From Verrucomicrobiota bacterium (lineage in GTDB: Bacteria; Verrucomicrobiota; Verrucomicrobiia; Opitutales; Puniceicoccaceae): DNA of 64,000 bases. The position numbers were made by a program, and so were the translations under genes. Shown here piece by piece: positions 34,138-42,501 of this stretch. The DNA lies in assembly GCA_038744685.1 (NCBI GenBank), contig JBCDMB010000001.1, positions 1 through 64,000 of the forward strand, in the 5' to 3' direction. The stretch's first letter is position 1; every line of letters starts with the position of its first letter. The notes beneath the pieces were generated by a model that was given only the letters and a program-made list of their open reading frames with translations, was not told where the DNA came from and ran no database searches.

Positions 34138-34701
34138 TTAGCGGTCCTTGAGGGTTGGTTCGCCGTTTTCTTCTACGAGGACCTTGAGAAAGTTGCGCTT
34201 GGCGATGAGACCGTAGTCGTGCCCTGCGTTGGCAGGGTAGACGCCAAAGTAGGTGAGTGGCGCATCTCCCGTGTTCATCGTGCGGTGAGCGGTGTAGCCC
34301 GGCACGTAGACAACGGAGCCTTCGCCGAGCGGTTCGAGGCGGGACTCGCCAGTCTTCTCGTCTTCAAGCAACATGTAGCCCGCGCCGGAGAGGCCAATGT
34401 AGACCTCGGCTGCTTCGCGGGTGCTGTGTAGGTGGCCTTTGGTCAGATAGTATTCGTTGCCGATCTTACCTGGATAGAGAATGCCGAGGCCGTAGTGTAG
34501 GTCGCCGTTGCCTTTGGCTGGTTCGATTGCGGTGACTCGATAGAGTAGGCTGTCTTCTTTCTCCAGAGCTGCCTCGAAGGCTGCTTCATCCGCGAAACAT
34601 CCTTTGAGTTGACTGAGAGTGCGTTCGACGACTTGGCCTCCGTTCATTTCGGCAGTCGATCCGTTGTAGTATCGGGCGAGTTCCTTGAATTGTTCAAGCA
34701 T
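34138..34701 (-). CDS. Cupin-type glucose-6-phosphate isomerase (archaeal GPI family)
   Basis: A 187-residue cupin isomerase unrelated to ordinary Pgi. The metal site is LTKGHLHSTREAAEVYIGL (two His and Glu), with the second motif YVPGYTAHRTMNTG supplying another His. It interconverts glucose 6-phosphate and fructose 6-phosphate in Archaea and some bacteria. It is the first gene of the minus-strand operon and divergent from a DeoR regulator (75-base gap), so it is probably controlled by that regulator. Confidence 0.85.
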   Translation of the reverse strand: MLEQFKELARYYNGSTAEMNGGQVVERTLSQLKGCFADEAAFEAALEKEDSLLYRVTAIEPAKGNGDLHYGLGILYPGKIGNEYYLTKGHLHSTREAAEVYIGLSGAGYMLLEDEKTGESRLEPLGEGSVVYVPGYTAHRTMNTGDAPLTYFGVYPANAGHDYGLIAKRNFLKVLVEENGEPTLKDR

Positions 34702-34776
34702 GCGAACGACTGTTGACAGGCAGTTGTTGGAAATCGAGAGTATTTAACAAACATAACATAACTACTTATTTATAAC
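34702..34776. promoter_or_regulatory. Divergent promoter region of the sugar-isomerase operon
   Basis: A 75-base gap between divergent genes. It contains a TTGACA near 34714 and, next to the deoR start, an A+T-rich tract with the repeat ACATAACATAAC followed by TATTTATAAC. The repeat could be a DeoR operator. No -10 at ideal spacing from TTGACA was found. Confidence 0.35.
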
Positions 34777-35538
34777 ATGGCTGATTATGCCCACGAACGC
34801 CATCGGCGAATTCTAGAGTTTTTAAAAATGCAGGGGGAAATTCGTTGTGCCGATTTAGAGGTGTCGCTTGGCGTGACGCCGATGACGGTCTGGCGAGACC
34901 TGAAGTTGCTTGAAGAACGAGGGCAACTGCGCCGCGTCCGCGGAGGAGCAATGGCAAATACGGTGGCCGATGAACTGGACTACACGGCAAAGTCGGATCG
35001 AGCACGTGCGGCGAAACAACGTATTGCCAGTTATGTAGCGGCCAACTGTATTGATGAGGGGGATATACTCATTCTCGATGGCGGGACAACGATCGCATCG
35101 CTCAGAGACCAAGCCCTTCCAGGAGGGTTGACCATCCTCACCAATAGTTTACCTGTTGCGCAGGCCTTGCTGCCTCATGTCTCAAGACCGACCGTCTATG
35201 TTTCAGGTGGTTTGCTCCGTCCGGAGTCGGGAACAATGGTTGGACGTGAGGCAGCTACTTTCTTCAGTCGTCGGCGGGCGGCAAAGTTTCTACTCACGGC
35301 GACGGCGGTCGATGTTGGAGCAGGAGTTACAGATCCGAACCCGCAGGAAATTGAAGTGAAGCAGGCTATGGCCTCGCGAGCTGAGAAGATCATTTTGCTG
35401 AGCGATACTTCAAAGTTCGGAGAGGTTTCGCATATGCAAACCCTACCTTGGCGACGTATTGATCATTTGATTACAAATCGTGAGCATATGCTGACAAAAG
35501 CTATGCGAGCAAAGGGGCTAAACGTTTCAATCGCATAG
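34777..35538 (+). CDS. DeoR-family transcriptional regulator
   Basis: A 253-residue repressor. The winged HTH is at residues 5-60 (RHRRILEFLKMQGEIRCADL, LGVTPMTVWRDLKLLEERGQ, RRVRGGA), followed by the DeoR sensor domain with ILDGGTTIASL, ILTNSLPVAQAL, YVSGGLLRPESG and LLSDTSKFGEVS. These regulators respond to sugar phosphates. Its position, divergent from the GPI/PMI/ROK operon, makes that operon the likely target. Confidence 0.88.
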   Translation: MADYAHERHRRILEFLKMQGEIRCADLEVSLGVTPMTVWRDLKLLEERGQLRRVRGGAMANTVADELDYTAKSDRARAAKQRIASYVAANCIDEGDILILDGGTTIASLRDQALPGGLTILTNSLPVAQALLPHVSRPTVYVSGGLLRPESGTMVGREAATFFSRRRAAKFLLTATAVDVGAGVTDPNPQEIEVKQAMASRAEKIILLSDTSKFGEVSHMQTLPWRRIDHLITNREHMLTKAMRAKGLNVSIA

Positions 35539-35550
35539 TGCTGTGTGGGT

Positions 35551-35916
35551 CTAGTCCTTTGCAAATATGGTGATGTTTGCGTTGCTGTTGCCCAATAGTT
35601 CTTTTACTCGCTCAAGGGCATTGCGGGTCGATACGTTTGGCTGATCAGGATGCCATTGGTGGAAATTAGCTTCGCCAAGTTCTTTGAGTAAGCCAGAGTT
35701 TTGAAAGACAAGTTCGACTTATTCATGGGCTCCGCTGATGATGACGTCTCGGTTACGACTGGGTGCAAAGCGTATGAGGTCGCGCATCGCCATGGTTGCA
35801 GTGCCGTCGAGGTACCGTGCATTACGTGTGCGGAGAATAATGATCCATATCTCAGGGTGTTCGACGAGGTTGCACATCTGTTCAAGGAGCATTTCGCTTG
35901 AGGCGAAGAATATTGA
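35551..35916 (-). pseudogene. STAS-domain fragment of a SulP-type transporter
   Basis: Reading the minus strand from 35916, one frame is protein-like: IFFASSEMLLEQM, then HPEIWIIILRTRNARYLDGT and MAMRDLIRF, then VIISGAHE. It is interrupted by a TAA at 35719-35721, continues in the same frame as VELVFQNSGLLKELGEANFH and stops at 35551. The pattern is the C-terminal STAS domain of SulP sulfate/bicarbonate permeases (the FF start, the ILR..N..YLDGT phosphorylation-site-like loop). The transmembrane part is missing, cut off near the IS630 remnant. A stop codon plus truncation make it a pseudogene. Confidence 0.65.
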
Positions 35917-35961
35917 TCAGCTCTCAGAATAGATCATAAGTTGGTACAAGGAGTGCCTAGG

Positions 35962-36440
35962 ATGATTGCATTGAAAATCGAGACACAAGAACCCTTAGCC
36001 CAGAGGCTCAAGAAGAGATAGGCCGGCAGGCAATCTGTGGCCTGAAGGAGGGTAAAAGCCAAACCTTGGTCGCGAAGGAAGTTGGAGTGCATCAGCCCAC
36101 GTTGAATCGCTGGTGGAAGCGCTATCATTCGAGTCTGATCAGTGCGGTAAACAAGCATGGCAAGATGGATTGGATTCCTCTGACCAAAACCTTCGACTCG
36201 GACATTTTTCTGAGGTTCCTGCGCCAAATGATCAAGTTCCTCAAGCGAAAGGTCTATCTGGTAGTCGATAACCTCAGAGTCCATCACAGCAAAGCCATCA
36301 AAGGCTGGCTCGAAAAGAACAAGCACCGCATCGAACAGATCTTCATGCCCTCCTACAGTCCCGAACTCAACCCGGACGAGTATTTGAACACTATCCCAAG
36401 AGAACCGTCACCATCTGGATCAGGAAACCAGCTGGAGTGA
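35962..36440 (+). pseudogene. IS630-family transposase remnant
   Basis: The reading begins MIALKIETQ at 35962, then shifts frame to LSPEAQEEIGRQAI, LVAKEVGVHQPTLNRWWKRY (the HTH) and LISAVNKHGKMDWIPLTKTF. It ends with the DDE core KVYLVVDNLRVHHSKAIKGW and MPSYSPELNPDEYLN. The first catalytic aspartate region between the HTH and LISAVN is missing, so there is at least one frameshift and one internal deletion. After DEYLN the homology stops, about 30 bases before the mqo stop codon. The element is dead. It abuts the broken SulP gene on one side. Confidence 0.85.
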
Positions 36441-37925
36441 TTTCGTGGCCTCTCTATTCAGCTTTTTTTGGCGCTCTGCCATTGCCGGTTCGACGAGTGA
36501 TTCATCGTAGCTTGGGATCATGGCCTTCATGCGTTCGTGGCCATTCGTTTCGCAAAGCCGATCTGCGAAGCACTTGCGAACGATTTCGAGAATGATGTGG
36601 GTCGAAACGGAGGCTCCGGGCGAGGCCCCGAGTAAGGCGGATAGGCTGCGGTCGGCATGGGTCAAAACCTCGGTGCCGAAGTGAACAATGCCGGCGTCTC
36701 CGTCTTCCTTCTTGATGGCCTGCACGCGGATGCCAGCGTCGATCAGTTTCCAGTCCTCGGCCTTCGCGCTAGGATAGAAGTTTCGGAGCTCGCCGAGGCG
36801 CGTCTCCATGCTCTGTGTGCCCTGCTGAACCAGATAGCGCACGAGTGGAATATTGTGCAGGCCCACCTTGATGAGTGAACCGATATTGTCCGGGCGGATG
36901 GAGCGGGGCAGGTCGAAGACGGTGCCCTTTTCATGGAGGAACTTTGTGGTCCACGCCGCATACGGTCCGAAGAGGAGTGCGTTCTTGCCGCCGATGATCC
37001 GAGTGTCGAGGTGGGGCACGGCCATGGTCGGTGCGGCTCCGGGCGACATGCCATAGACTTTGGCGTTGTGCTGCTCGATCAGTTCCGGGCTTTCGGAAAT
37101 GAGCCACTGACCGCCAATGGGAAAGCCTCCAAAGCCCTTTGCTTCAGGGATGCGGGACTTTTGCAGGAGCGGCAAGCTGCCTCCACCGGCGCCGATAAAC
37201 ACAAATTTTGTAGAGTTGGTGAAGCTTCGGCCTGTTTCGAGGTCTTTGATCGAAACCTTCCAGTGGCCATTTTGCTTCGTCAAATCAGTGACGCGGTGGA
37301 GCGTGGCAAAGCCACAGCCCTCTTGCTTGCCGAGCCATTCGATAAGACCGCTTGCAAGTGCACCAAAGTTGACATCGGTTCCGTTGGGCATGCGGGTCAT
37401 GGCCACAGGTTGACCGGGATCGCGGCCGTCGAGAATGAGCGGTGCCCACCTACGGATCTTTTCACGGTCCTCCGAGTATTCCATCTCGCTAAAGAAATGG
37501 TGAGCGGACATTTGGCGGTGGCGGGAGCGCAGGAAGTCGACCTGCTCCTGCCCATAGACAAAGCTTAGGTGGGGAACGGGATTTACGAAATCCTGTGGTC
37601 TTTTGATCATTCCCTTCCGCACGGCGTAGCCCCAAAACTGAAGGGAGTGCTCAAACTGGTGGAAAATCTCGATTGCTTTGGCGACATTGACTTCCCCATC
37701 TGCTCCGTAATCCGGCGTGTAGCTGAGCTCGCACAGTCCGGCGTGTCCGGTGCCTGCGTTGTGCCAGCCGTTGGATGCCTCGTCTGCGAGACCCTTGGTG
37801 CATTCGTAAAGCTGGATCCGAAGGCTGGGGTCGAGTTCCTTGAGAACTGCGCCGAGAGTAGCTGACATGATGCCACTCCCGATCAGGATAACATCCGGGT
37901 TTTCAATGTGGGTTCCGCTTTTCAT
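36420..37925 (-). CDS. mqo: Malate:quinone oxidoreductase family protein
   Basis: A 501-residue FAD enzyme of the Mqo family. The dinucleotide motif ILIGSGIMSATLGAVL is near residues 14-29; GWHNAGTGHAGLCELSYTP, KFVFIGAGGGSLPLLQKS and FGPYAAWTTKFL are family signatures, and GASPGASVSTHI is near the C-terminus. Mqo oxidises malate to oxaloacetate and reduces quinone; a homologue in Staphylococcus oxidises L-lactate instead. It starts 13 bases downstream of the rhamnulokinase stop on the same strand, so it appears to belong to the rhamnose operon, which makes lactate a substrate worth testing. Confidence 0.9.
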   Translation of the reverse strand: MKSGTHIENPDVILIGSGIMSATLGAVLKELDPSLRIQLYECTKGLADEASNGWHNAGTGHAGLCELSYTPDYGADGEVNVAKAIEIFHQFEHSLQFWGYAVRKGMIKRPQDFVNPVPHLSFVYGQEQVDFLRSRHRQMSAHHFFSEMEYSEDREKIRRWAPLILDGRDPGQPVAMTRMPNGTDVNFGALASGLIEWLGKQEGCGFATLHRVTDLTKQNGHWKVSIKDLETGRSFTNSTKFVFIGAGGGSLPLLQKSRIPEAKGFGGFPIGGQWLISESPELIEQHNAKVYGMSPGAAPTMAVPHLDTRIIGGKNALLFGPYAAWTTKFLHEKGTVFDLPRSIRPDNIGSLIKVGLHNIPLVRYLVQQGTQSMETRLGELRNFYPSAKAEDWKLIDAGIRVQAIKKEDGDAGIVHFGTEVLTHADRSLSALLGASPGASVSTHIILEIVRKCFADRLCETNGHERMKAMIPSYDESLVEPAMAERQKKLNREATKSLQLVS

Positions 37926-37938
37926 TCTCTGGTTTCAA

Positions 37939-39420
37939 TCAATGGATCGAAGTTTGCAGAAATTTCTCCTTTGCCTCATGCCAGACCTCTGGGTCAGACG
38001 GTTCATAGGTTTCCAAGAGGGATGAGTTGAGGACAATCTGTCGCCCTTCGGAGATGTCGTTTATAGAGCCGTCACTAAGCATTTGCACGAGGATGTTTCC
38101 CAGTCCGGTTGCTTCGACCGGGCAGGCGTCGACCTTCGTTCCGATAGCATTGGCAGCAAATTGATTGAGGAGCTTATCCTGACACCCACCGCCGACGATG
38201 TGTAGCGTCGTAGGCGGCTTTTTAGTGTAGTTCATCAGCTTATCCCAAACCTCCGCGTAGCGAAGGGCGAGGCTCTCATAAACACAACGGATGATTTGGC
38301 CCTTCGTCTCAGGAACGGGTTGGTTGGTCTCTTCGCAGTATTGCTGGATTTTCTCTGGCATACGACCAGCTTCTGCGAACCGTTCGTCGTCTGGATCGAT
38401 CAATGACCTGAAGGCAGGTGCGTCGGCGGCGAGTAAGGCCATCTTACTGTAAGGAATATCTTCGCCCTCAATCTTCCAATAGGATTTCGACTCTTGGATT
38501 AGCCAAAGGCCACAGATGTTTTTAAGGAAACGGATCTTTTTTCCGACTCCAACCTCGTTCGTAAACGAGTCGGAGAAGGACTCATCACTAATAATCGGTT
38601 CGGGCAGCTCCAGCCCCATCAAAGACCAGGTGCCACTACTGAGGTAGGCAGGGGTCTCTGCCTGACTTGGAATGGCGGCGACCGCGCTTGCGGTATCGTG
38701 TCCGGCAACCGTGACGACCTTCACATTTTGTAAGCCCGTGTTTGCGGCAACATAGTCCGTAAGCTCTCCAAGGACGTCGCCCGGATCACTGAGTGTTTTG
38801 AAAAGCCGACTTGGGATGCCAAGTTTCTCGATCAAATTGTGGTCCCAATCGCCGGTCTTCGGGTTGTAGAGTTGAGAGGTGCTGGCAATACTACGCTCTT
38901 GGGTCTTATTGCCTGTCAGCCAGTAGCCGAGTAAGTCAGGCGTAAAAAGAAGATCCTCAGCGGCATCTATTGAAGGGTTTTTGAACTCCACTTCCGAAAG
39001 GATTTGGTAGAGCGAATTGAAAGACATGAACTGGACGCCAGTCGCATCGTAGATGGCTTTGTTGCCAACGATCTGGTCGGCGCGATCCATCATTCCATCG
39101 GTCCGGCTGTCTCTATATTGGTAGGGTAGACCGAGGAGACGGCCATTCTTGTCGATTAGCCCGTAGTCAACGCCCCATGAGTCGATGCCGATGCTGACGA
39201 CGGCATCCCCAAAACGCTCGCCTGCGAGCGTGAGTCCTTCGAGGATACGTTGATGTAAATTCGTTATGTTCCAGTGCCAGCCTGTTGGTAGCTGAACCGG
39301 AGTATTTTCGAAGCGGTTGAGCTCATGGAGCTCTATTCGTTTGCCATCGAACTCGCCTGCGAGAACACGTCCGCTGCCGGCGCCAAGATCAACTGCGAGA
39401 TAGACTTTGTTTAAACTCAT
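37939..39420 (-). CDS. rhaB: Rhamnulokinase (FGGY family)
   Basis: Phosphorylates L-rhamnulose to rhamnulose 1-phosphate. The 493-residue protein has the ATP-binding VDLGAGSGRVLAGEF at the N-terminus, GIDSWGVDYGLID (typical of RhaB), YRDSRTDGMM, VAGHDTASAVAAIP, SSGTWSLMGLEL and the C-terminal LHIVGGGCQDKLLNQFAANA. Length is normal for RhaB (about 489). It lies between a DeoR regulator (12 bases upstream) and mqo (13 bases downstream) on the minus strand. L-fuculose or another 6-deoxyketose could also be the substrate. Confidence 0.9.
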   Translation of the reverse strand: MSLNKVYLAVDLGAGSGRVLAGEFDGKRIELHELNRFENTPVQLPTGWHWNITNLHQRILEGLTLAGERFGDAVVSIGIDSWGVDYGLIDKNGRLLGLPYQYRDSRTDGMMDRADQIVGNKAIYDATGVQFMSFNSLYQILSEVEFKNPSIDAAEDLLFTPDLLGYWLTGNKTQERSIASTSQLYNPKTGDWDHNLIEKLGIPSRLFKTLSDPGDVLGELTDYVAANTGLQNVKVVTVAGHDTASAVAAIPSQAETPAYLSSGTWSLMGLELPEPIISDESFSDSFTNEVGVGKKIRFLKNICGLWLIQESKSYWKIEGEDIPYSKMALLAADAPAFRSLIDPDDERFAEAGRMPEKIQQYCEETNQPVPETKGQIIRCVYESLALRYAEVWDKLMNYTKKPPTTLHIVGGGCQDKLLNQFAANAIGTKVDACPVEATGLGNILVQMLSDGSINDISEGRQIVLNSSLLETYEPSDPEVWHEAKEKFLQTSIH

Positions 39421-39432
39421 TTGGTGGAACGC

Positions 39433-40194
39433 TTATTCTGCGAGCGTCACGGAGCAGCCGGCTGCGACGAGTTCGCGAACAAGGGAGGGATCGGCCTCGT
39501 TGTCAGTGATGATTTTTGAGATCTGATCGATCCCCGCGAAAAAGTACTCCGACCGCTCGCTCAACTTTGTTGAGTCAACCAAGAGGATGACCTTGTCGGC
39601 AAAACGTACGAGGCGTTCTTTGAAGGTGGCCTGTTGCTCGAAACCTTCGCTGGCCCCACGGGTAGCGTCAAAACCGATACAGGAGATGAAGGCGGTGTTA
39701 ATGTTGTGCCGACGAAGGGTATCGATGCTATCTCCGCCAACGAAAGTGTGGGTTTTTGGGTGATAGCGTCCGCCGGTGCAAATTACCTCGATTTGTTCAT
39801 GGCCGATAAGCTGGTCGACCACAGCAAAGGCGTTGGTCACAACTCGGAAAGGGTCATCGGGTAGGGCACAGACCAATTCAAAGACCGTCGTGCTGCTGTC
39901 GAAAGCATAGGTCAGGCCCGGCTGGATGAGCTTCGAAGCTGAACGGGCGATCCTCCGTTTATTCTCTACGTTGATAGATCGCCGCTCTGTGAAGGACTGC
40001 AATTTGGGTCGCCCACTCAAACTACTGGCTCCGCCGTGGATACGCGCCAGTCGACCACTGTCGGCCAGATTCTGCAGGTCCCTTCGAATGGTCTCGTCGG
40101 TTACCTCGAATTCTTCGGCGAGATCGATCGTCCGAACGGTGCCGCGTTCTTCCAGAAGGTTGAGAATTTGTTGATGTCGCTCTTGGGCTAACAT
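39433..40194 (-). CDS. DeoR/GlpR-family transcriptional regulator
   Basis: A 253-residue repressor: HTH at residues 5-55 (RHQQILNLLEERGTVRTIDL, VTDETIRRDLQNL, RIHGGAS) and a sensor domain with AFDSSTTVFELV, VVTNAFAVVDQL, CTGGRYHPKTHTFVGG and ILLVDSTKLSER. It is first in the minus-strand operon with rhaB and mqo and divergent from the aldolase/dehydrogenase gene (111 bases to the chosen start of that gene), so it probably represses both directions in response to a sugar phosphate. Confidence 0.88.
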   Translation of the reverse strand: MLAQERHQQILNLLEERGTVRTIDLAEEFEVTDETIRRDLQNLADSGRLARIHGGASSLSGRPKLQSFTERRSINVENKRRIARSASKLIQPGLTYAFDSSTTVFELVCALPDDPFRVVTNAFAVVDQLIGHEQIEVICTGGRYHPKTHTFVGGDSIDTLRRHNINTAFISCIGFDATRGASEGFEQQATFKERLVRFADKVILLVDSTKLSERSEYFFAGIDQISKIITDNEADPSLVRELVAAGCSVTLAE

Positions 40195-40219
40195 ACGGAG
40201 TTTGTTTGGATAAATTTGG

Positions 40220-40281
40220 TTTATTGCAATAAATTTGTTGACTAATATGGAAAATATTTGGTTTTGATCAAAAAGATCAAA
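40220..40281. promoter_or_regulatory. Two palindromes in the divergent rhamnose promoter
   Basis: TTTATTGCAATAAA (40220-40233) is a perfect 14-base palindrome. TTTGATC-AAAAA-GATCAAA (40263-40281) is a perfect 7-5-7 inverted repeat. Both lie between the DeoR and aldolase starts in A+T-rich DNA. A TTGACT at about 40237 may be a -35 for the aldolase. Either palindrome could be the DeoR operator. The second is close enough to the aldolase start (40306) to act in the leader. Confidence 0.5.
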
Positions 40282-40305
40282 TATTCAAAAAGAAATCCAC
40301 GGATT

Positions 40306-42501
40306 ATGAGTGAATCATCAGGATATATACATGCTAGTTACCTCTGGAATGACACCGATGCTGACAAGCTCACGCCCGTCGAACGTTTGGTTTACCGTTC
40401 AAACATTCTCGGCACGGATCAGCGAATTACCAACACGGGTGGTGGTAACACGTCCTCAAAAATTGCAGAAACGGACCCGCTCACCGGCGAGAAGGTTGAG
40501 GTTCTTTGGGTAAAAGGCTCAGGTGGTGACCTTCGAACTTCAAAGAAGGCCAACTTCTCTTCGCTTTATCAGGAGAAGCTGATCGCTCTTCAGAATATCT
40601 ATGCCGAGACAACGCCAAATGGAGTGAAGACACCCATTGAAGATGCGATGGTCGGAATGTATCCGCACACAACCTTCAACCTGAATCCGCGCCCCTCGTC
40701 GATCGATACACCGCTCCATAGTTTTATTGGCGCGAAGCACGTCGACCACATGCACCCGATTTCCTTTATAGCGATCGCCGCATGCAAAAACTCCGAAGCA
40801 CTGACCAAAGAAATCTACGGAGATCAATTGGATTACCTCCCATGGCAACGACCGGGTTTCGATCTTGGTCTAAAGATGCAGGCGATCTTCGAGAGCAACA
40901 AAGCCGCTGTTGGAATTAACATGGGGCAGCACGGCCTGATCAACTGGGCTGATGATGACAAGGCCTGCTATGAGCTAACGCTTGAGCTCATCGAGAAGGC
41001 CGGTCGATTTATTGATTCGAAGGACAAGGGAGCGAAGACCTTTAGCGGTCAAAAATACAGCTCAATCGATGAGGATCGCGCGAAAGATTTGACCTTGGAG
41101 TTGCTGCCATTCTTGCGTGGAAATGTCTCCCAGCAGAGACGTTTCATCGCGACCGTTCACCGCGACGCCGCCGTTCTAGAATTTGTAAACTCGGCAGATG
41201 CTCCGCGCTTGGCTGAAATTGGCACTTCCTGTCCAGATCACTTTTTGCGCACCAAGATCAAGCCACTCTTTATCGATTGGGATCCACAGTCCGGAGACCT
41301 TGAGAAACTGAAGGAGCTACTTCTCGATGGTCTAAAAGAATACCGAGCCGACTACTCAGCCTACTACGAGAGTTGCAAGCACGACGATTCTCCAGCTATG
41401 CGCGACCCGAACCCGACTGTGATCCTGATTCCAGGTCTCGGCCTCATTTCTTTTGGTAAAAACAAATCCGAGTCGCGCGTGACTGCTGAGTTCTACAATT
41501 GCGCTATTGGCGTTATGCGTGGAGCGGAGGCGATTGATGAGTACATTGGTCTTCCACGACAGGAGGCCTTCGATATCGAGTACTGGCTCCTTGAGGAGGC
41601 GAAGCTCCAGCGCATGCCAAAAGAGAAGGAATTTGCGAGCAAGGTTGTCATCGTCGCAGGAGCTGGCTCTGGAATTGGTCGCGAGACGGCTCTCCGCTTC
41701 GCAGAGGATGGAGCCCACGTGGTATGCGCCGACCTAAATCTTGATGCTGCGCAGGAAACTGCCGATGCGATCCTCGAAAAAACCGGTCTCGGAATCGGTG
41801 TCGCTGGCACCGGTCTGTCCAATTGTGGAAACGCGATCGCCTGCAAAATCGATATTACGGACCCAACGAGTATCGAGGCCTGTTACGCTGATACGGTTTA
41901 CGCTTTTGGAGGCATCGATGTGCTGGCGCTAACAGCTGGTATCTTCCTCGCTCCGAATGTGGACGGTAGATTTAGCGTCGACCAGTGGGAGACCGTTTTC
42001 CGCATTAATTCCTTCGGACCCTACCTCGTGGCTGATTCTGCGCGGGAGATATTTGAGGCTCAAGGCCCACACATGAAAAGTTCAGTTGTGATTACAACTT
42101 CGGTCAATGCGGTTGTTCCAAAGAAGGGATCTGTCGCCTACGACTCATCAAAGGCAGCGGCTAACCATATCATCCGAGAGCTCGCTGTGGAGCTCTCTCC
42201 CTATGCTCGGGTGAACGGCATCGCGCCAGCTACAGTCGTTAAGGGTTCGCTAATGTTTCCACGGGATCGGGTCATGGCATCGCTAAAGAAATACAATATC
42301 GATTACACCGATTCGGAAGAGACCGAGGACCTTCGCAATAAACTTGCGAGGTTCTATGCGTCACGAACTTTGACGAATGAACCGATAACGCCGGAGGATC
42401 AGGCCGAAGCGATTCACTTCATGGCCAGCGACCGGGCTTCCAAGACCACTGGGCATGTCATGATCGTTGATGGTGGCCTGCATGAAGCATTTCTCCGCTA
42501 G
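40306..42501 (+). CDS. Bifunctional class II aldolase / short-chain dehydrogenase (rhamnulose-1-phosphate aldolase / lactaldehyde dehydrogenase type)
   Basis: A 731-residue fusion. The N-terminal ~430 residues are a class II aldolase with the zinc ligands in KHVDHMHPIS and MGQHGLINW. The C-terminal ~270 are an SDR: VVIVAGAGSGIGRETALRFA (NAD motif), LTAGIF, a serine-containing VITTSVNAVVPKK, VAYDSSKAAANH (catalytic Tyr and Lys), and HVMIVDGGLHEAF at the end. This fusion is known as rhamnulose-1-phosphate aldolase plus alcohol/lactaldehyde dehydrogenase and converts rhamnulose 1-phosphate to DHAP and L-lactate or propanediol. The track-length frame starts at 40258; the ATG at 40306 begins the conserved protein. 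Fuculose 1-phosphate is an alternative substrate. Confidence 0.92.
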   Translation: MSESSGYIHASYLWNDTDADKLTPVERLVYRSNILGTDQRITNTGGGNTSSKIAETDPLTGEKVEVLWVKGSGGDLRTSKKANFSSLYQEKLIALQNIYAETTPNGVKTPIEDAMVGMYPHTTFNLNPRPSSIDTPLHSFIGAKHVDHMHPISFIAIAACKNSEALTKEIYGDQLDYLPWQRPGFDLGLKMQAIFESNKAAVGINMGQHGLINWADDDKACYELTLELIEKAGRFIDSKDKGAKTFSGQKYSSIDEDRAKDLTLELLPFLRGNVSQQRRFIATVHRDAAVLEFVNSADAPRLAEIGTSCPDHFLRTKIKPLFIDWDPQSGDLEKLKELLLDGLKEYRADYSAYYESCKHDDSPAMRDPNPTVILIPGLGLISFGKNKSESRVTAEFYNCAIGVMRGAEAIDEYIGLPRQEAFDIEYWLLEEAKLQRMPKEKEFASKVVIVAGAGSGIGRETALRFAEDGAHVVCADLNLDAAQETADAILEKTGLGIGVAGTGLSNCGNAIACKIDITDPTSIEACYADTVYAFGGIDVLALTAGIFLAPNVDGRFSVDQWETVFRINSFGPYLVADSAREIFEAQGPHMKSSVVITTSVNAVVPKKGSVAYDSSKAAANHIIRELAVELSPYARVNGIAPATVVKGSLMFPRDRVMASLKKYNIDYTDSEETEDLRNKLARFYASRTLTNEPITPEDQAEAIHFMASDRASKTTGHVMIVDGGLHEAFLR

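Noticed and set aside
36390-36440. IS630 frame running into the mqo 3' end as a genuine protein tail
   Set aside because: Homology ends at DEYLN; the last ~16 codons are Ser/Pro-rich reading through flanking DNA and the end of mqo on the other strand.
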